Origin: Deltaproteobacteria bacterium
GTDB lineage: Bacteria; Desulfobacterota; BSN033; UBA1163
Length of the DNA: 64,000 nucleotides
Reading direction: 5' to 3'
Assembly: GCA_020059605.1 (NCBI GenBank)
Contig: JAGVBT010000164.1
Location: forward strand, 55,431-119,430
Both the position numbers and the translations under genes were made by a program. Each line of letters starts with the position of its first letter. Position 1 is the stretch's first letter. The notes under the pieces are model-generated. The model had not been told where the DNA came from. It did not search any database and worked only from the letters and a program-made list of their open reading frames with translations. Shown here piece by piece: positions 53,377 to 62,301 of this stretch.

Positions 53377-53907
53377 ATGACCCCGAAAAAATTTTTTGAC
53401 TGGCAGACAGCGGGCGGTGCGGATGATGTCATGCGTTTGGTTGATTGTCTCGAGCGGGCGGATCTTGCATGGTGCGCAATTGGCGGCATAGCTGTTAATC
53501 ATTGGGCCGAGGAACCGATAGTGACTCAAGTTGTCGATTTCGTCGTTGTGGCAGAATCCGTAGAGCTCGCCACGAAACTTCTTGAGGAGGCCGGATTTGA
53601 ATCGGAACGTTTTCAGTGGTCAACTAATTTTCGCGGTCGTTCGAAGGTGAGTATTCAATTGAGTACGGAAGATTTCTATAAAGAGTTTCCGAGTCGATCT
53701 GTTCCGGCAGATATACACGGGATTCTTATGCGAGTTGCTTCTCTAGAAGATACGTTGCGCGGAAAAATCAAAGCGTGGCGAGATACGGAAAGAAGACAGA
53801 GCAAAAAGCTCAAGGACCTCGGCGACATCGCCCGGTTGGTAGAAAGCCATCCTCATCTTTGGGAACTTCTTGACGCGGATTTGAAACAAATCATTCATAA
53901 ACAATAA
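53377..53907 (+). CDS. Nucleotidyltransferase-fold protein (AbiEii/DUF6036-like), degraded DxD
   Basis: ATG 53377 with AAGGA upstream is preferred over 53362. The protein of about 176 residues has CAIGGIAVNHWAEEP, the nucleotidyltransferase opening, and SLEDTLRGKIKAWRDTERRQSKKLKDLGDIARLVE later. The metal-binding D-x-D strand, usually DVDFVV, reads VVDFVV, so the first Asp is lost. Relatives are toxin or antitoxin components or cassette genes. Possibly inactive. Confidence 0.7.
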   Translation: MTPKKFFDWQTAGGADDVMRLVDCLERADLAWCAIGGIAVNHWAEEPIVTQVVDFVVVAESVELATKLLEEAGFESERFQWSTNFRGRSKVSIQLSTEDFYKEFPSRSVPADIHGILMRVASLEDTLRGKIKAWRDTERRQSKKLKDLGDIARLVESHPHLWELLDADLKQIIHKQ

Positions 53908-53917
53908 TTGTGCAGGG

Positions 53918-53989
53918 GCCGAACAACGGCATGCACCAGACCCCAAAAGCCTTGTGGCTTTCGGTTCTGGTGATGCCGGAGCGTTGGAG
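53918..53989. repeat. attC-like site (integron cassette recombination site)
   Basis: The order is GCCGAAC, then GGCATGCACCAGA, then an AAAAGCC..GGCTTT inner hairpin, then TCTGGTGATGCC and GTTGGAG. The two outer arms pair except for one unpaired G, the extrahelical-base pattern typical of attC. The right core box departs from GTTRRRY at its last base. The following ORF begins 9 bases later. Confidence 0.5.
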
Positions 53990-53997
53990 GTTTAATA

Positions 53998-54141
53998 ATG
54001 ACCTACAAAAAGAACTGCAAAGGCTGCAACATAACGCGGGAACAGCCTACAGGCGGTATCATTGAAATAGGCGAGCATTGGCTCGTGAACCAGTATTGGG
54101 GAGATGAGTGTTGGGCCATGGGGCGTAGTTTAGTTATTTAA
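53998..54141 (+). pseudogene. HIT-family protein, N-terminal fragment
   Basis: This 47-codon frame (too short for the track) reads MTYKKNCKGCNITREQPTGG, then EIGEHWLVNQYWGDECWAMG, like the start of a HIT-type diadenosine tetraphosphate hydrolase carried in gene cassettes. The next residues RSLVI and the stop are not family-like, and the catalytic histidine triad is absent. A TTTAAATAACT-type palindromic AT segment follows at the break. Confidence 0.55.
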
Positions 54142-54341
54142 ATAACTGTTTAAATAACTTGACCATTCTGCCGAATGGTGATAATAGTAGGTCATGCCAA
54201 AAACAAATCTTGGCGCTAGGCAACGGTAACTCGGTATGATCATTTTTTATTTCCGAGCCAGCAGGAGAAGCGCTTTTTAAAAAATTGACTTTTTCTACAG
54301 AGTCGTTAAATTTCAACTTTCCACATCTAATCTTACCCCTC

Positions 54342-54382
54342 TTGACTTTTTGTATGCTCACGTATATTATTGTAATACAATA
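54342..54382 (+). promoter_or_regulatory. Promoter and operator of the RelB/RelE-type pair
   Basis: TTGACT and TATTAT are 17 bases apart. TATTGTA-A-TACAATA, a perfect 7-bp-arm palindrome at 54368-54382, overlaps the start region, and GGAGG follows before the ATG at 54400. The antitoxin probably represses here. Confidence 0.7.
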
Positions 54383-54399
54383 ACACCAGGAGGCGCTTC

Positions 54400-54618
54400 A
54401 TGACTACAGCGATTTCAATCAGACTCCCCAAACCCCTTGCGGATCAACTGGAAAGCATAGCCAAAGAAACTGAAAGACCACGGTCATTCATCATTCAAAA
54501 AGCTCTGGAGTCCTACATAGAAGACTACGCGGATCTCCAGGTGGCATTGGACCGACTCCATGATAAAACAGACCCGGTTATTTCAGGCAAAGATTTGAGG
54601 AAGTCCCTTGGCCTATAA
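54400..54618 (+). CDS. Ribbon-helix-helix antitoxin (CopG/RelB type)
   Basis: The 72-residue protein opens TTAISIRLPKPLADQLESIAKETERPRSFIIQKALESYIED, a ribbon-helix-helix DNA-binding domain, with a short acidic tail that would wrap the toxin. AGGAGG lies upstream of the ATG. It overlaps the toxin gene by 11 bases. It should repress its own promoter at the TATTGTA palindrome. Confidence 0.9.
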   Translation: MTTAISIRLPKPLADQLESIAKETERPRSFIIQKALESYIEDYADLQVALDRLHDKTDPVISGKDLRKSLGL

Positions 54619-54865
54619 TATTGTTTACAAGAAGTCAATCCAGCGAGATCTGAAGAGGCTTTCCAAGGCCGAATCTCAACGCGTTCTAAATAAAATTGAG
54701 GAAGAACTTTCAGAAAATGCAGACAACTATCCTGTTCTCAAGGGACAGTTCACAGGTCTGCGGAAATATCGTATCGGAGACTACAGGGTAATCTATGCTA
54801 TTTTAGGAGATGATGTCCTTGTGCTCAGAATCGGTCACAGGAAAGAAGTCTATAAGAAAAAGTAG
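54608..54865 (+). CDS. RelE-family toxin
   Basis: The 85-residue protein (TTG start overlapping the antitoxin) reads YNIVYKKSIQRDLKRLSKAESQRVLNKIEEEL, then LKGQFTGLRKYRIGDYRVIYAILGDDVLVLRIGHRKEVY, a complete RelE/ParE toxin. RelE proteins cut mRNA in the ribosome. Length and end are normal, so this module looks intact, unlike the other two toxin loci of the window. Confidence 0.9.
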   Translation: MAYNIVYKKSIQRDLKRLSKAESQRVLNKIEEELSENADNYPVLKGQFTGLRKYRIGDYRVIYAILGDDVLVLRIGHRKEVYKKK

Positions 54866-54883
54866 CCTGTCCCTTTTTTCGGT

Positions 54884-55990
54884 TCAGAATTTTCTTTCCC
54901 TTAAAATCTGCTCATGTAATTCTTTAAAGCCTTTTGGGGGGATGGCATCAGACTTTCTCACCAATTGAACCGCTTTGGCAGGGCAGGGGACAGCGCAGAC
55001 TCCGCAGCCGATGCACCATTCTTTATCGACCACCGGGAAATCTCCCTCCATCCGGATCACATGGACGGGGCAAATATCGACGCATGCCCCGCATCCTGTG
55101 CAGCGCTCCCGGTCCGTTTCCCTGAGAAAGTAGGTGGCCATCAGGACATCCCTCGGGATTCTCTTTCTCCGAATCGTCCCGACCGACCAACAACAACAGC
55201 CACAGCAATTGCACGTGTGTTTAATTCCTTCCCTGGCATTATCGACCATGTGAACCAGGCCCGCCTCTTCCGACTTTTTAATAATGTGAAGGGCCTCCGG
55301 TTTTGTAATCTCTCTTCCAATCCCTTTATCGATCAAATAGTCGGCCAGCTCGTCATATTTAATACAGTTCTCAAGGGAGTGGTTGCACCGTTTCTTGCCG
55401 ATCAACTGGGCGGTTGCCCGGCAGGGGCAGTGGACCAGGGCAATTCTTTGGACTTTTTTTATCAATTCCTCCATCATCTCAAATGGAAAAACCGCATGGC
55501 TTTCCGGCTCAAATGACGGGGCGGCAGGAATGTATCGGAATGCCTTTGTCTTCGTCTTTCCATAAACTTCACGGAGCTCCTCGTTGCGGGCATACTTGCC
55601 GATCAGTTCCGCCATCCTTTTTGCATTCGGAGCGTCGATCCCCTGCCAGAAGAAGGTCTGCGGGAAACCATATCCGAACTGTTGAAGAGCATATCCTGTT
55701 TCCCCATTCTTCAACTTTCCCGAATAGAGAAGACCGCGCTGGGCCAGATTGGATAAGATCCGCTCCAGTTCATCTTCCGGGATGTTCAGGCGGGGCGAGA
55801 TTTTCGACAGGGGGGCAGGCTCCAGGGGAATCACCTGTGCAGGAATGGCCAATGCGACCTCCGCTTCACGCGAGGTGAAATTCTCCCTGAGAATTTCAAG
55901 AAGTTCTTCTTTTTCAGGATAACCCATCCCCAAAGAGGAAAGGTGTTTGGCCAACCTTTGGTAGATATTTTCGCCCACCACAGCCTCCAT
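54884..55990 (-). CDS. 4Fe-4S protein with N-terminal helical domain
   Basis: ATG 55990 (MEAVVGENIYQRLAKHLSSLGMGYP) is preferred to the upstream TTG of the track. The 368-residue protein begins with a winged-helix-like region (LSKISPRLNIPEDELERILSNLAQRGLLY). A central part has CPCRATAQLIGKKRC.....C and CNCCGCCC, and two C-terminal ferredoxin motifs follow (CTGCGACVDICP and CIGCGVCAVPCP). Proteins of this shape are common in anaerobes, often unassigned; a redox or sensor role is inferred. It converges with the RelE gene. Confidence 0.78.
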   Translation of the reverse strand: MEAVVGENIYQRLAKHLSSLGMGYPEKEELLEILRENFTSREAEVALAIPAQVIPLEPAPLSKISPRLNIPEDELERILSNLAQRGLLYSGKLKNGETGYALQQFGYGFPQTFFWQGIDAPNAKRMAELIGKYARNEELREVYGKTKTKAFRYIPAAPSFEPESHAVFPFEMMEELIKKVQRIALVHCPCRATAQLIGKKRCNHSLENCIKYDELADYLIDKGIGREITKPEALHIIKKSEEAGLVHMVDNAREGIKHTCNCCGCCCWSVGTIRRKRIPRDVLMATYFLRETDRERCTGCGACVDICPVHVIRMEGDFPVVDKEWCIGCGVCAVPCPAKAVQLVRKSDAIPPKGFKELHEQILRERKF

Positions 55991-56191
55991 TTCGCCTGAC
56001 CTTGTGAAATGATGAAAAACCAGTAACTTCAATTTAAACGAAAAATAACATGTTTTCGATCATGATTCCATTCATCCATTCTTTCGTCCCCCCATTTTCA
56101 CGAAAAGATTCCTGCCCTTATCCGATTTTTGTAGACAGAAGGGGTATTTTTAGTGTAAAATGAATCTTCCAAAAAGAGAGGGAGATCGGTT

Positions 56192-57616
56192 GTGAGGAGA
56201 AACGGGGATAGGAAGACGAAGATTGTCTCTACGATCGGGCCGGCGAGCGAGTCCCCCGGGATCCTGGAAAACCTCATCCGGGCCGGGATGAACATCGCCA
56301 GGCTCAATTTCTCGCATGGGACGCATGAGGAGCATTTAAGAAAGATAAAGTCCATTCGCGAGATCGCCGACCGCCTGGGAGAACCGGTTGCCATCCTCCA
56401 GGATCTCTCCGGTCCCAAAATTCGGATCGGAAAAGTGAAAGAGGGAGGCGCAGAGTTAAAGGTCGGGGAGGAAATCCTGCTGACGAGCCGCGAGATGTTA
56501 GGTGACGGAAAGGTTTTCTCTGTCTCCTATCCCTCTCTTCCAGGAGAAGTGAAGTCAGGAGATAAGATTCTTCTTTCGGACGGGACGATTGAACTGGAGG
56601 TCTTGAAGCAGACAGATGAGGACATCCAGTGCCGCGTCATTGTGGGAGGCATTTTGACTTCTCACAAAGGAATCAATGTTCCAACCGGAACCCTTCGCAT
56701 TTCAGCTTTCACCTCCAAAGACCGGGAGGATCTCCTCTTCGGCATCCGGAGCGGGGTGGATCTGATCGCCCTTTCCTATGTCAAGGAGGGGCCGGATATC
56801 GAAAAGGTAAAAGAGGTGTTGAAGAAAGAGTCAGCCGATCTTCCGGTCATCGCCAAGATCGAGAGGAAGGAGGCTCTTGAAAATATCGATGCTATTTTAA
56901 AACATTCGGATGGAATCATGGTTGCCCGGGGGGATCTGGGCATGGAGACCCCCCTCGAAAGGATCCCGACGGTCCAGAAAATGCTGATCCGGAAAGCCAA
57001 TGCCCTCGGAAAGCCTGTCATCACGGCCACGCAGATGCTTCGCTCCATGGTCGAATCGACTCGACCCACCCGTGCGGAGGTGACCGACGTGGTCAATGCC
57101 ATCTACGATGGAACGGATGCGGTCATGCTCTCCGAAGAGACCGCCATCGGCAGTTTTCCTGTCGAGGCGGTTCAGATGATGTCGAAAATTGCCAGGGCGG
57201 CCGAAGAGCAGTTCCCCTTTGAGCAATTTTTAGAGAAAGGAGGGGATGGGTCGCCGGGCGTTCCGCAGGCGATCAGCCATGCCGCGTCGTTTCTTTCGGA
57301 AAAGGTGCGAGCCGTGGCGATTGTTGTTCCAACCGAATCAGGGAGCACGGCCAGATGGGTATCGAGGCTTCGCCCCAGACAGCCCATTTTGGCGCTGAGC
57401 CGCCATCTCCGTACTGTGAGATTTCTCAACCTCTGCTGGGGGGTTCGCTCTTTTCTTGTTCCGGAGTGGAAGGATACGGATGATATGCTGGAGAGGTCAA
57501 AAGGAATTCCAAAAGATCTGGAGATGGCCTCGGCCGGAGACCGGATTGTCATCATTGCCGGAGTTCCCATCGGAATTCCGGGGACCACCAACCTGATCAA
57601 GGTAGAAATGGTTTAA
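56192..57616 (+). CDS. pyk: Pyruvate kinase
   Basis: Pyruvate kinase turns phosphoenolpyruvate and ADP into pyruvate and ATP. The 474-residue protein has KIVSTIGPAS, GMNIARLNFSHG, the LQDLSGPKIR loop, the metal site region, IMVARGDLGMETPLERIPTVQK and the C-terminal allosteric part ending KVEMV. The GTG start follows GAGGGAG. It opens a run of closely packed genes with hflK, hflC, a P-type ATPase, mscS and ackA. Length is normal. Confidence 0.95.
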   Translation: MRRNGDRKTKIVSTIGPASESPGILENLIRAGMNIARLNFSHGTHEEHLRKIKSIREIADRLGEPVAILQDLSGPKIRIGKVKEGGAELKVGEEILLTSREMLGDGKVFSVSYPSLPGEVKSGDKILLSDGTIELEVLKQTDEDIQCRVIVGGILTSHKGINVPTGTLRISAFTSKDREDLLFGIRSGVDLIALSYVKEGPDIEKVKEVLKKESADLPVIAKIERKEALENIDAILKHSDGIMVARGDLGMETPLERIPTVQKMLIRKANALGKPVITATQMLRSMVESTRPTRAEVTDVVNAIYDGTDAVMLSEETAIGSFPVEAVQMMSKIARAAEEQFPFEQFLEKGGDGSPGVPQAISHAASFLSEKVRAVAIVVPTESGSTARWVSRLRPRQPILALSRHLRTVRFLNLCWGVRSFLVPEWKDTDDMLERSKGIPKDLEMASAGDRIVIIAGVPIGIPGTTNLIKVEMV

Positions 57617-57628
57617 AAGGAGGATGTT

Positions 57629-58672
57629 ATGGCATGGGAAGACAATGATTTTCAGAAGGGGGGGTATCGGGGTTATAGCGGGCCTTCGATGGATGAGGTT
57701 GTAACCAAAATCCAGGAGAAGATGACCCGATGGGGGGGAAAGAGGATCCAGTTGATCCTTGTGGCTGTCGCCGTCGGGATCTGGCTGGCAACGGGAATTT
57801 ATATGGTCAGTCCGGGGGAGATGGGGGTGATCCGGCAATTCGGGAAGGAGGTGTATCAAACTGCCCCGGGACTGAGGTACCGTCTTCCCTGGCCGATTCA
57901 GACCCACGATGTGGTTCATCTGGCGAGGGTCAGAAGGGCTGAGGTCGGGCTGAGGACAGATCTTTATACCGGGAGGGTGAAGCTCGAGCCGAGAGAGTCT
58001 CTGATGCTCACCGGAGACGAAAACATCGTCGACGCCCAGCTCTTTGTTCAGTATGTCGTGAAGGATCCTTCCCAGTTTCTCTTCCGGGTGAGAAATGCCG
58101 AGCTGGTTCTCAAAACTGCGGCCGAGGTGGCCCTGCGCAGCGTGGTCGGAAGAAATACGATTGATCACACGATGACCGAGGGGCGCGTGGTTGTGCAGGA
58201 TGAAATCAAGAGACATCTCCAGACCCTTTTAGATGAGTATCAAACAGGGTTGATGGTGACGGAAGCGAGGCTCCTGGTGGTTGACCCGCCCGAAGAGGTC
58301 AAGGATGCCTTCCATGATGTCGTGAGGGCATGGGAGGACCGTGAGCGTCTGATGCGGGAGGCAGAGGGGTACCGGGAGGATCTCATTCCCAAAGCAAGAG
58401 GGGAAGCGGCTCATATGGTACGAAGCGCTGAAGCGTACCGGGAGCAACGGATTATCCGGGCCCAGGGGGATGCCAAAAAATTTTTAGAGGTCCTTAAAGC
58501 GTACCAGAAGGCGAAAGATGTGACGAGGGAACGTCTCTACCTGGAGACATTGGACAAGATTTTGACAGGGAAAGAGAAATACATCCTCCCCCCGGCGGGA
58601 AAAGATTCTGTCTTGAAGTGGCTTCCGTTGAAGGATGCCATCACCATTCAGGAAGGTAAAAAGGAAAAATAA
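57629..58672 (+). CDS. hflK: SPFH protein HflK (FtsH modulator)
   Basis: The 347-residue protein has a short cytoplasmic start, one membrane helix (IQLILVAVAVGIWLATGIYMV) and a large periplasmic SPFH domain (VIRQFGKEVYQTAPGLRYRLPWPIQT and VDAQLFVQYVVKDPSQFLF). With HflC it surrounds the FtsH protease and controls access of membrane substrates. AAAAGGAGG precedes the ATG, and hflC follows 15 bases later. Confidence 0.92.
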   Translation: MAWEDNDFQKGGYRGYSGPSMDEVVTKIQEKMTRWGGKRIQLILVAVAVGIWLATGIYMVSPGEMGVIRQFGKEVYQTAPGLRYRLPWPIQTHDVVHLARVRRAEVGLRTDLYTGRVKLEPRESLMLTGDENIVDAQLFVQYVVKDPSQFLFRVRNAELVLKTAAEVALRSVVGRNTIDHTMTEGRVVVQDEIKRHLQTLLDEYQTGLMVTEARLLVVDPPEEVKDAFHDVVRAWEDRERLMREAEGYREDLIPKARGEAAHMVRSAEAYREQRIIRAQGDAKKFLEVLKAYQKAKDVTRERLYLETLDKILTGKEKYILPPAGKDSVLKWLPLKDAITIQEGKKEK

Positions 58673-58687
58673 AAAGGAGTAGATGCC

Positions 58688-59557
58688 ATGGATGGAAAAA
58701 AGAGAGTGGTTCTTATTATTTTGATTTTCATTGGGTTTCTCCTGCTTTCGAGCGCAACTTTTACGATCGATGAAAAGGAGCAGGCGATCATTACGCAATT
58801 CGGGAAATATATCCGGACCATCAACAAGCCGGGATTGCATTTCAAGATCCCGATGATCCAAACCTTACATCTCCTTGAGAAGAGGGTGTTGACCACGGAG
58901 GCCGTTGCCGTGGAGTATATCACCCTCGACAAGAAGAGGGTGGTGGTGGATCATGTCTCACGATGGAAGATCGAAGACCCCCTGGAATTCTACCAGAGTG
59001 TTAGAACCGAGGCCGGGGCGCTGGCACGGATCGAGGATATCCTGGTTGCCCGGTTGAGGCAGGAGATTGCCAAGCACGACTTTATCGGGTTCATCCGGGA
59101 GGAGAGAGAGAAGATCGTTGAGACGGTGGGCAAGGAAGCGCATGAACTGGCAAAGCGGTTCGGCATCCGGATCATCGATGTCCGAATCAAGCGGGCCGAC
59201 CTTCCCAAGGAGGTTCAGGCCAGCGTCTATGCCCGCATGCAGGCGGAGCGTCACCGGATTGCGATGCGATACCGGTCCGAGGGCGAACAGCGGTCTCGGG
59301 AGATCAAGGCCGAAACCGACAAAGAGAAGGAGATCATTCTGGCCAAGGCCTACGAGCAGCAGATGAAGCTTTTCGGAGAAGGAGACGGCCGTGCGACCGA
59401 AATCTACGCCTCTTCCTATGAGCAGGACAAGGAATTCTATTCATTTCTGAGGCGGCTTCAGACCTATGAGCAGCTCTTCGAGGGGAAGACAACGATTCTT
59501 TTAGATTCCGATTCCGATTTGCTCAAATATTTTAAAAGTCCCAGGGCTTCCCAATAA
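58688..59557 (+). CDS. hflC: SPFH protein HflC (FtsH modulator)
   Basis: The 289-residue protein has an N-terminal membrane helix (VVLIILIFIGFLLLSSATF) and the HflC SPFH domain with AIITQFGKYIRTINKPGLHFKIP, VDHVSRWKIEDPLEFYQSV and the VRIKRADLPKEVQASVYARMQAER helix. It forms the HflKC complex with the upstream product. AAGGAG lies upstream of the ATG. Length is near the usual 300. Confidence 0.92.
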   Translation: MDGKKRVVLIILIFIGFLLLSSATFTIDEKEQAIITQFGKYIRTINKPGLHFKIPMIQTLHLLEKRVLTTEAVAVEYITLDKKRVVVDHVSRWKIEDPLEFYQSVRTEAGALARIEDILVARLRQEIAKHDFIGFIREEREKIVETVGKEAHELAKRFGIRIIDVRIKRADLPKEVQASVYARMQAERHRIAMRYRSEGEQRSREIKAETDKEKEIILAKAYEQQMKLFGEGDGRATEIYASSYEQDKEFYSFLRRLQTYEQLFEGKTTILLDSDSDLLKYFKSPRASQ

Positions 59558-59595
59558 GACCCTGAACCGTCCCCATTTTTTTAGAGGAGGGGAGT

Positions 59596-62277
59596 ATGAC
59601 GAATTGGTATCAATTCGATGAGAGAGAGGTGTTTCAAAAGCTCGAGACCTCGGAGCAAGGACTTCCGGACAGCAAGGTGGAGAAACGCCTCGAAGAGTAT
59701 GGCCCCAACAAGCTGCCCGAAGGAGAAGGCATCAGCAAATTCAAGATCATTCTCCACCAATTTACCAGCCCCCTCATCTATATCCTTCTCGTAGCAGGCA
59801 TCGTGACCACTCTCCTCGGGGAATATATCGATACGGGCGTCATCGTGGCCGTCCTGATCCTGAATGCCGTCATCGGTTATTTCCAGGAGTACAAGGCCGA
59901 AACGAGCGTTCGTGCGCTTAAAAACATGATGGTCCCCAGGGCAAGGGTCGTACGGGGGGGCAAGGAAAAGGAAATTTCCAGCGAGGAAATCGTTCCGGGA
60001 GACATCGTCCTTCTGGCCTCCGGCGGCAAAGTGCCTGCCGACCTGAGGCTATTTAAGGCAACAGAATTGAGGATCGAGGAAGCGGCCCTAACCGGAGAGT
60101 CTGTCCCGGTCGATAAAAAGGTGAAGCCGATCGAGGAGGAGAACCTGACTCCTGGCGATCAGACGAATATGTGCTTCATGGGGACGATCGTCGTCAACGG
60201 CAGAGGAAGAGGGATCGTTGTCGAGACAGGGATCAAAACCATTCTCGGCCAGATCGCCCGGGAGGTCGGGGAACTTTCCGTGACCCAAACACCGCTTCAG
60301 CAGAAGATCGTCAAGTTCGCCCATTTTATCGGCTTTCTCGTCCTGGGAAGCGCCGCGGCCATTTCCATCCTGGGGTTTTTCCTCGGGATGACGATTGCGG
60401 AGATTTTCAAGATCGCGGTGGCTGCTTCGGTGGCAGCGGTCCCGGAGGGACTGCCCATCGTCGTCACCATCACCATGGCGATCGGGATCAGCCGGATGGC
60501 CAAACGAAATGCCATCATCCGGAAACTTCCGGCGGTCGAGACCCTCGGGAGCACCACGGTCATCTGTTCGGACAAGACAGGGACGCTCACGAAGAACGAG
60601 ATGACCGTGAAGGCGATCTATGACGGCCGCCACTCTTATGAGGTGACGGGTAGCGGCTATGATCCGAAAGGGGAGATCCTTCATGACTGGGAAACGTGCG
60701 ACCCCTCTGTCCTGGAGGGCCTCTGCGGCGTCGCCCGGATCGGAATGCTCTGCAATGAATCGGACCTTTACGAGGAGAATGGCCAGTTCAAAGTTGACGG
60801 AGACCCGACGGAAGGCGCACTCATCGTCTCTGCCATGAAAGTCGGTCTTGTCACGGAAGAGGAAAAGAAACGATTCCCCCAGATTTCAATCCTTCCTTTC
60901 GAGTCGGACCGCGGATTTATGGCAAGCCTTCATCAGCTTGACGGCAGAAAGATGATATTCGTCAAAGGCGCGCCTGAAAGGGTTGTCGAGATGTGTTCCC
61001 AGACTCCACCCGGGAATCCTTTCGATCAACGGAAGGCTCTGGAGACAGCCGAACATTTCGCAAGGGACGGGATGAGGGTGCTTGCAATGGCCTATAAGGA
61101 ATCTTCGGATGATCTCTCGGAATTAACCCATGAACACCTGGAGGGGAATCTTATCTTCGCAGGGATGCAGGGGATGATTGACCCCCCGCGGCCTGAGGCC
61201 ATTGAGGCCGTGAAAGGCTGCCGGGAGGCAGGGATCCGGGTGGCCATGATCACGGGAGATCATGCCATTACTGCCTCCGCCATAGGAGAGATGTTCGGGA
61301 TCTCGCGCGAGCGGTCCGAAATCCTCACCGGCAGGGAACTGGAGACGATGAGCGATGAGGACCTGTTCGGAAGGGTGAAAGATGTCTCGGTTTATGCGAG
61401 AGTTTCTCCCAAGCACAAGCTCAGGATTGTTCAACAGATCATGAAACATGGGGAGGTTGTTGCCGTCACAGGAGATGGGGTGAATGATGCTCCGGCCCTC
61501 AAGGCGGCCCATATCGGCGCCGCGATGGGAAAGACAGGCACGGATGTGGCCAGAGAAGCCGCCGATATGGTGATCACCGATGATAATTTTGCAAGCATCT
61601 TCCATGCGGTTGAAGAAGGACGGGTGGTTTTTGACAACATCCGGAAGGTGACGCTCTTTCTCATCCCGACCGGTTTTGCGGCGATCGTCTCCATTCTGAT
61701 TGCGATGGTCCTGGACATCCCGATCCCCTATGTGGCCGCCCAGCTTCTCTGGATCAATCTTGTCACCAATGGACTCCAGGACGTGGCCCTTGCCTTTGAA
61801 CCGGGAGAGAAAGACGTCATCAAACGGAAGCCGAGAAGCCTGAAAGAGGGAATCATGTCAAAGCTGATGTATGAGAGGAGCATCCTGGTAGGGTTCATCA
61901 TTTCCGCAGGCGTGATCTTCAATTTCGTTTCAGCTCTTGATGACGGAGCCTCCCTCGAACGGGCAAGAACCATTGCCGTCACGACGATGGTTCTGTTCCA
62001 GTTCTTCCAGGCCTGGAACTCCCGTTCCGAACTCCAATCCGTTTTCACGATCAGCCCTTTCAGCAACCCGTTCCTCTTCTACAGCATGGTGGCCGCATTT
62101 CTTGCCCAGATCGCCGTCGTCTACGTCCCGGCTCTTCAGTGGATCTTCCGGACCGAATCGCTGGCTTTAGGGGAGTGGACAAGGATCCTTCTTGTCAGCC
62201 TCACTGTGGTGGTCGCGGTGGAAGTCGATAAGGCCATCCGGAGGCGTAAGAAAGAAGTCCAGGCAAAGGAGGAATGA
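59596..62277 (+). CDS. P-type cation-transporting ATPase (P2-like)
   Basis: The 893-residue protein has the actuator ALTGESVPVDKK, phosphorylation site CSDKTGTLTKNE, GAPERVVEM, MITGDHAITA and VTGDGVNDAPALKAA. Helix 4 has VPEGLP, as in Ca- and Na/K-type pumps. Helix 6 reads NLVTNGLQDVAL, with Asn where Ca pumps have the ion-binding Asp, so the transported cation is uncertain. It has an N-terminal cation-ATPase domain and about ten membrane segments. It sits in the hflKC-mscS run, next to osmotic stress genes. Confidence 0.9.
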   Translation: MTNWYQFDEREVFQKLETSEQGLPDSKVEKRLEEYGPNKLPEGEGISKFKIILHQFTSPLIYILLVAGIVTTLLGEYIDTGVIVAVLILNAVIGYFQEYKAETSVRALKNMMVPRARVVRGGKEKEISSEEIVPGDIVLLASGGKVPADLRLFKATELRIEEAALTGESVPVDKKVKPIEEENLTPGDQTNMCFMGTIVVNGRGRGIVVETGIKTILGQIAREVGELSVTQTPLQQKIVKFAHFIGFLVLGSAAAISILGFFLGMTIAEIFKIAVAASVAAVPEGLPIVVTITMAIGISRMAKRNAIIRKLPAVETLGSTTVICSDKTGTLTKNEMTVKAIYDGRHSYEVTGSGYDPKGEILHDWETCDPSVLEGLCGVARIGMLCNESDLYEENGQFKVDGDPTEGALIVSAMKVGLVTEEEKKRFPQISILPFESDRGFMASLHQLDGRKMIFVKGAPERVVEMCSQTPPGNPFDQRKALETAEHFARDGMRVLAMAYKESSDDLSELTHEHLEGNLIFAGMQGMIDPPRPEAIEAVKGCREAGIRVAMITGDHAITASAIGEMFGISRERSEILTGRELETMSDEDLFGRVKDVSVYARVSPKHKLRIVQQIMKHGEVVAVTGDGVNDAPALKAAHIGAAMGKTGTDVAREAADMVITDDNFASIFHAVEEGRVVFDNIRKVTLFLIPTGFAAIVSILIAMVLDIPIPYVAAQLLWINLVTNGLQDVALAFEPGEKDVIKRKPRSLKEGIMSKLMYERSILVGFIISAGVIFNFVSALDDGASLERARTIAVTTMVLFQFFQAWNSRSELQSVFTISPFSNPFLFYSMVAAFLAQIAVVYVPALQWIFRTESLALGEWTRILLVSLTVVVAVEVDKAIRRRKKEVQAKEE

Positions 62278-62301
62278 CAAAGTCATTCAGGAGGAGGACG
62301 T

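Noticed and set aside
57497-58216. 239-residue minus-strand ORF across pyk and hflK
   Set aside because: Shadow of two strongly supported genes; His/Pro/Asp-rich composition is typical of an antisense frame.
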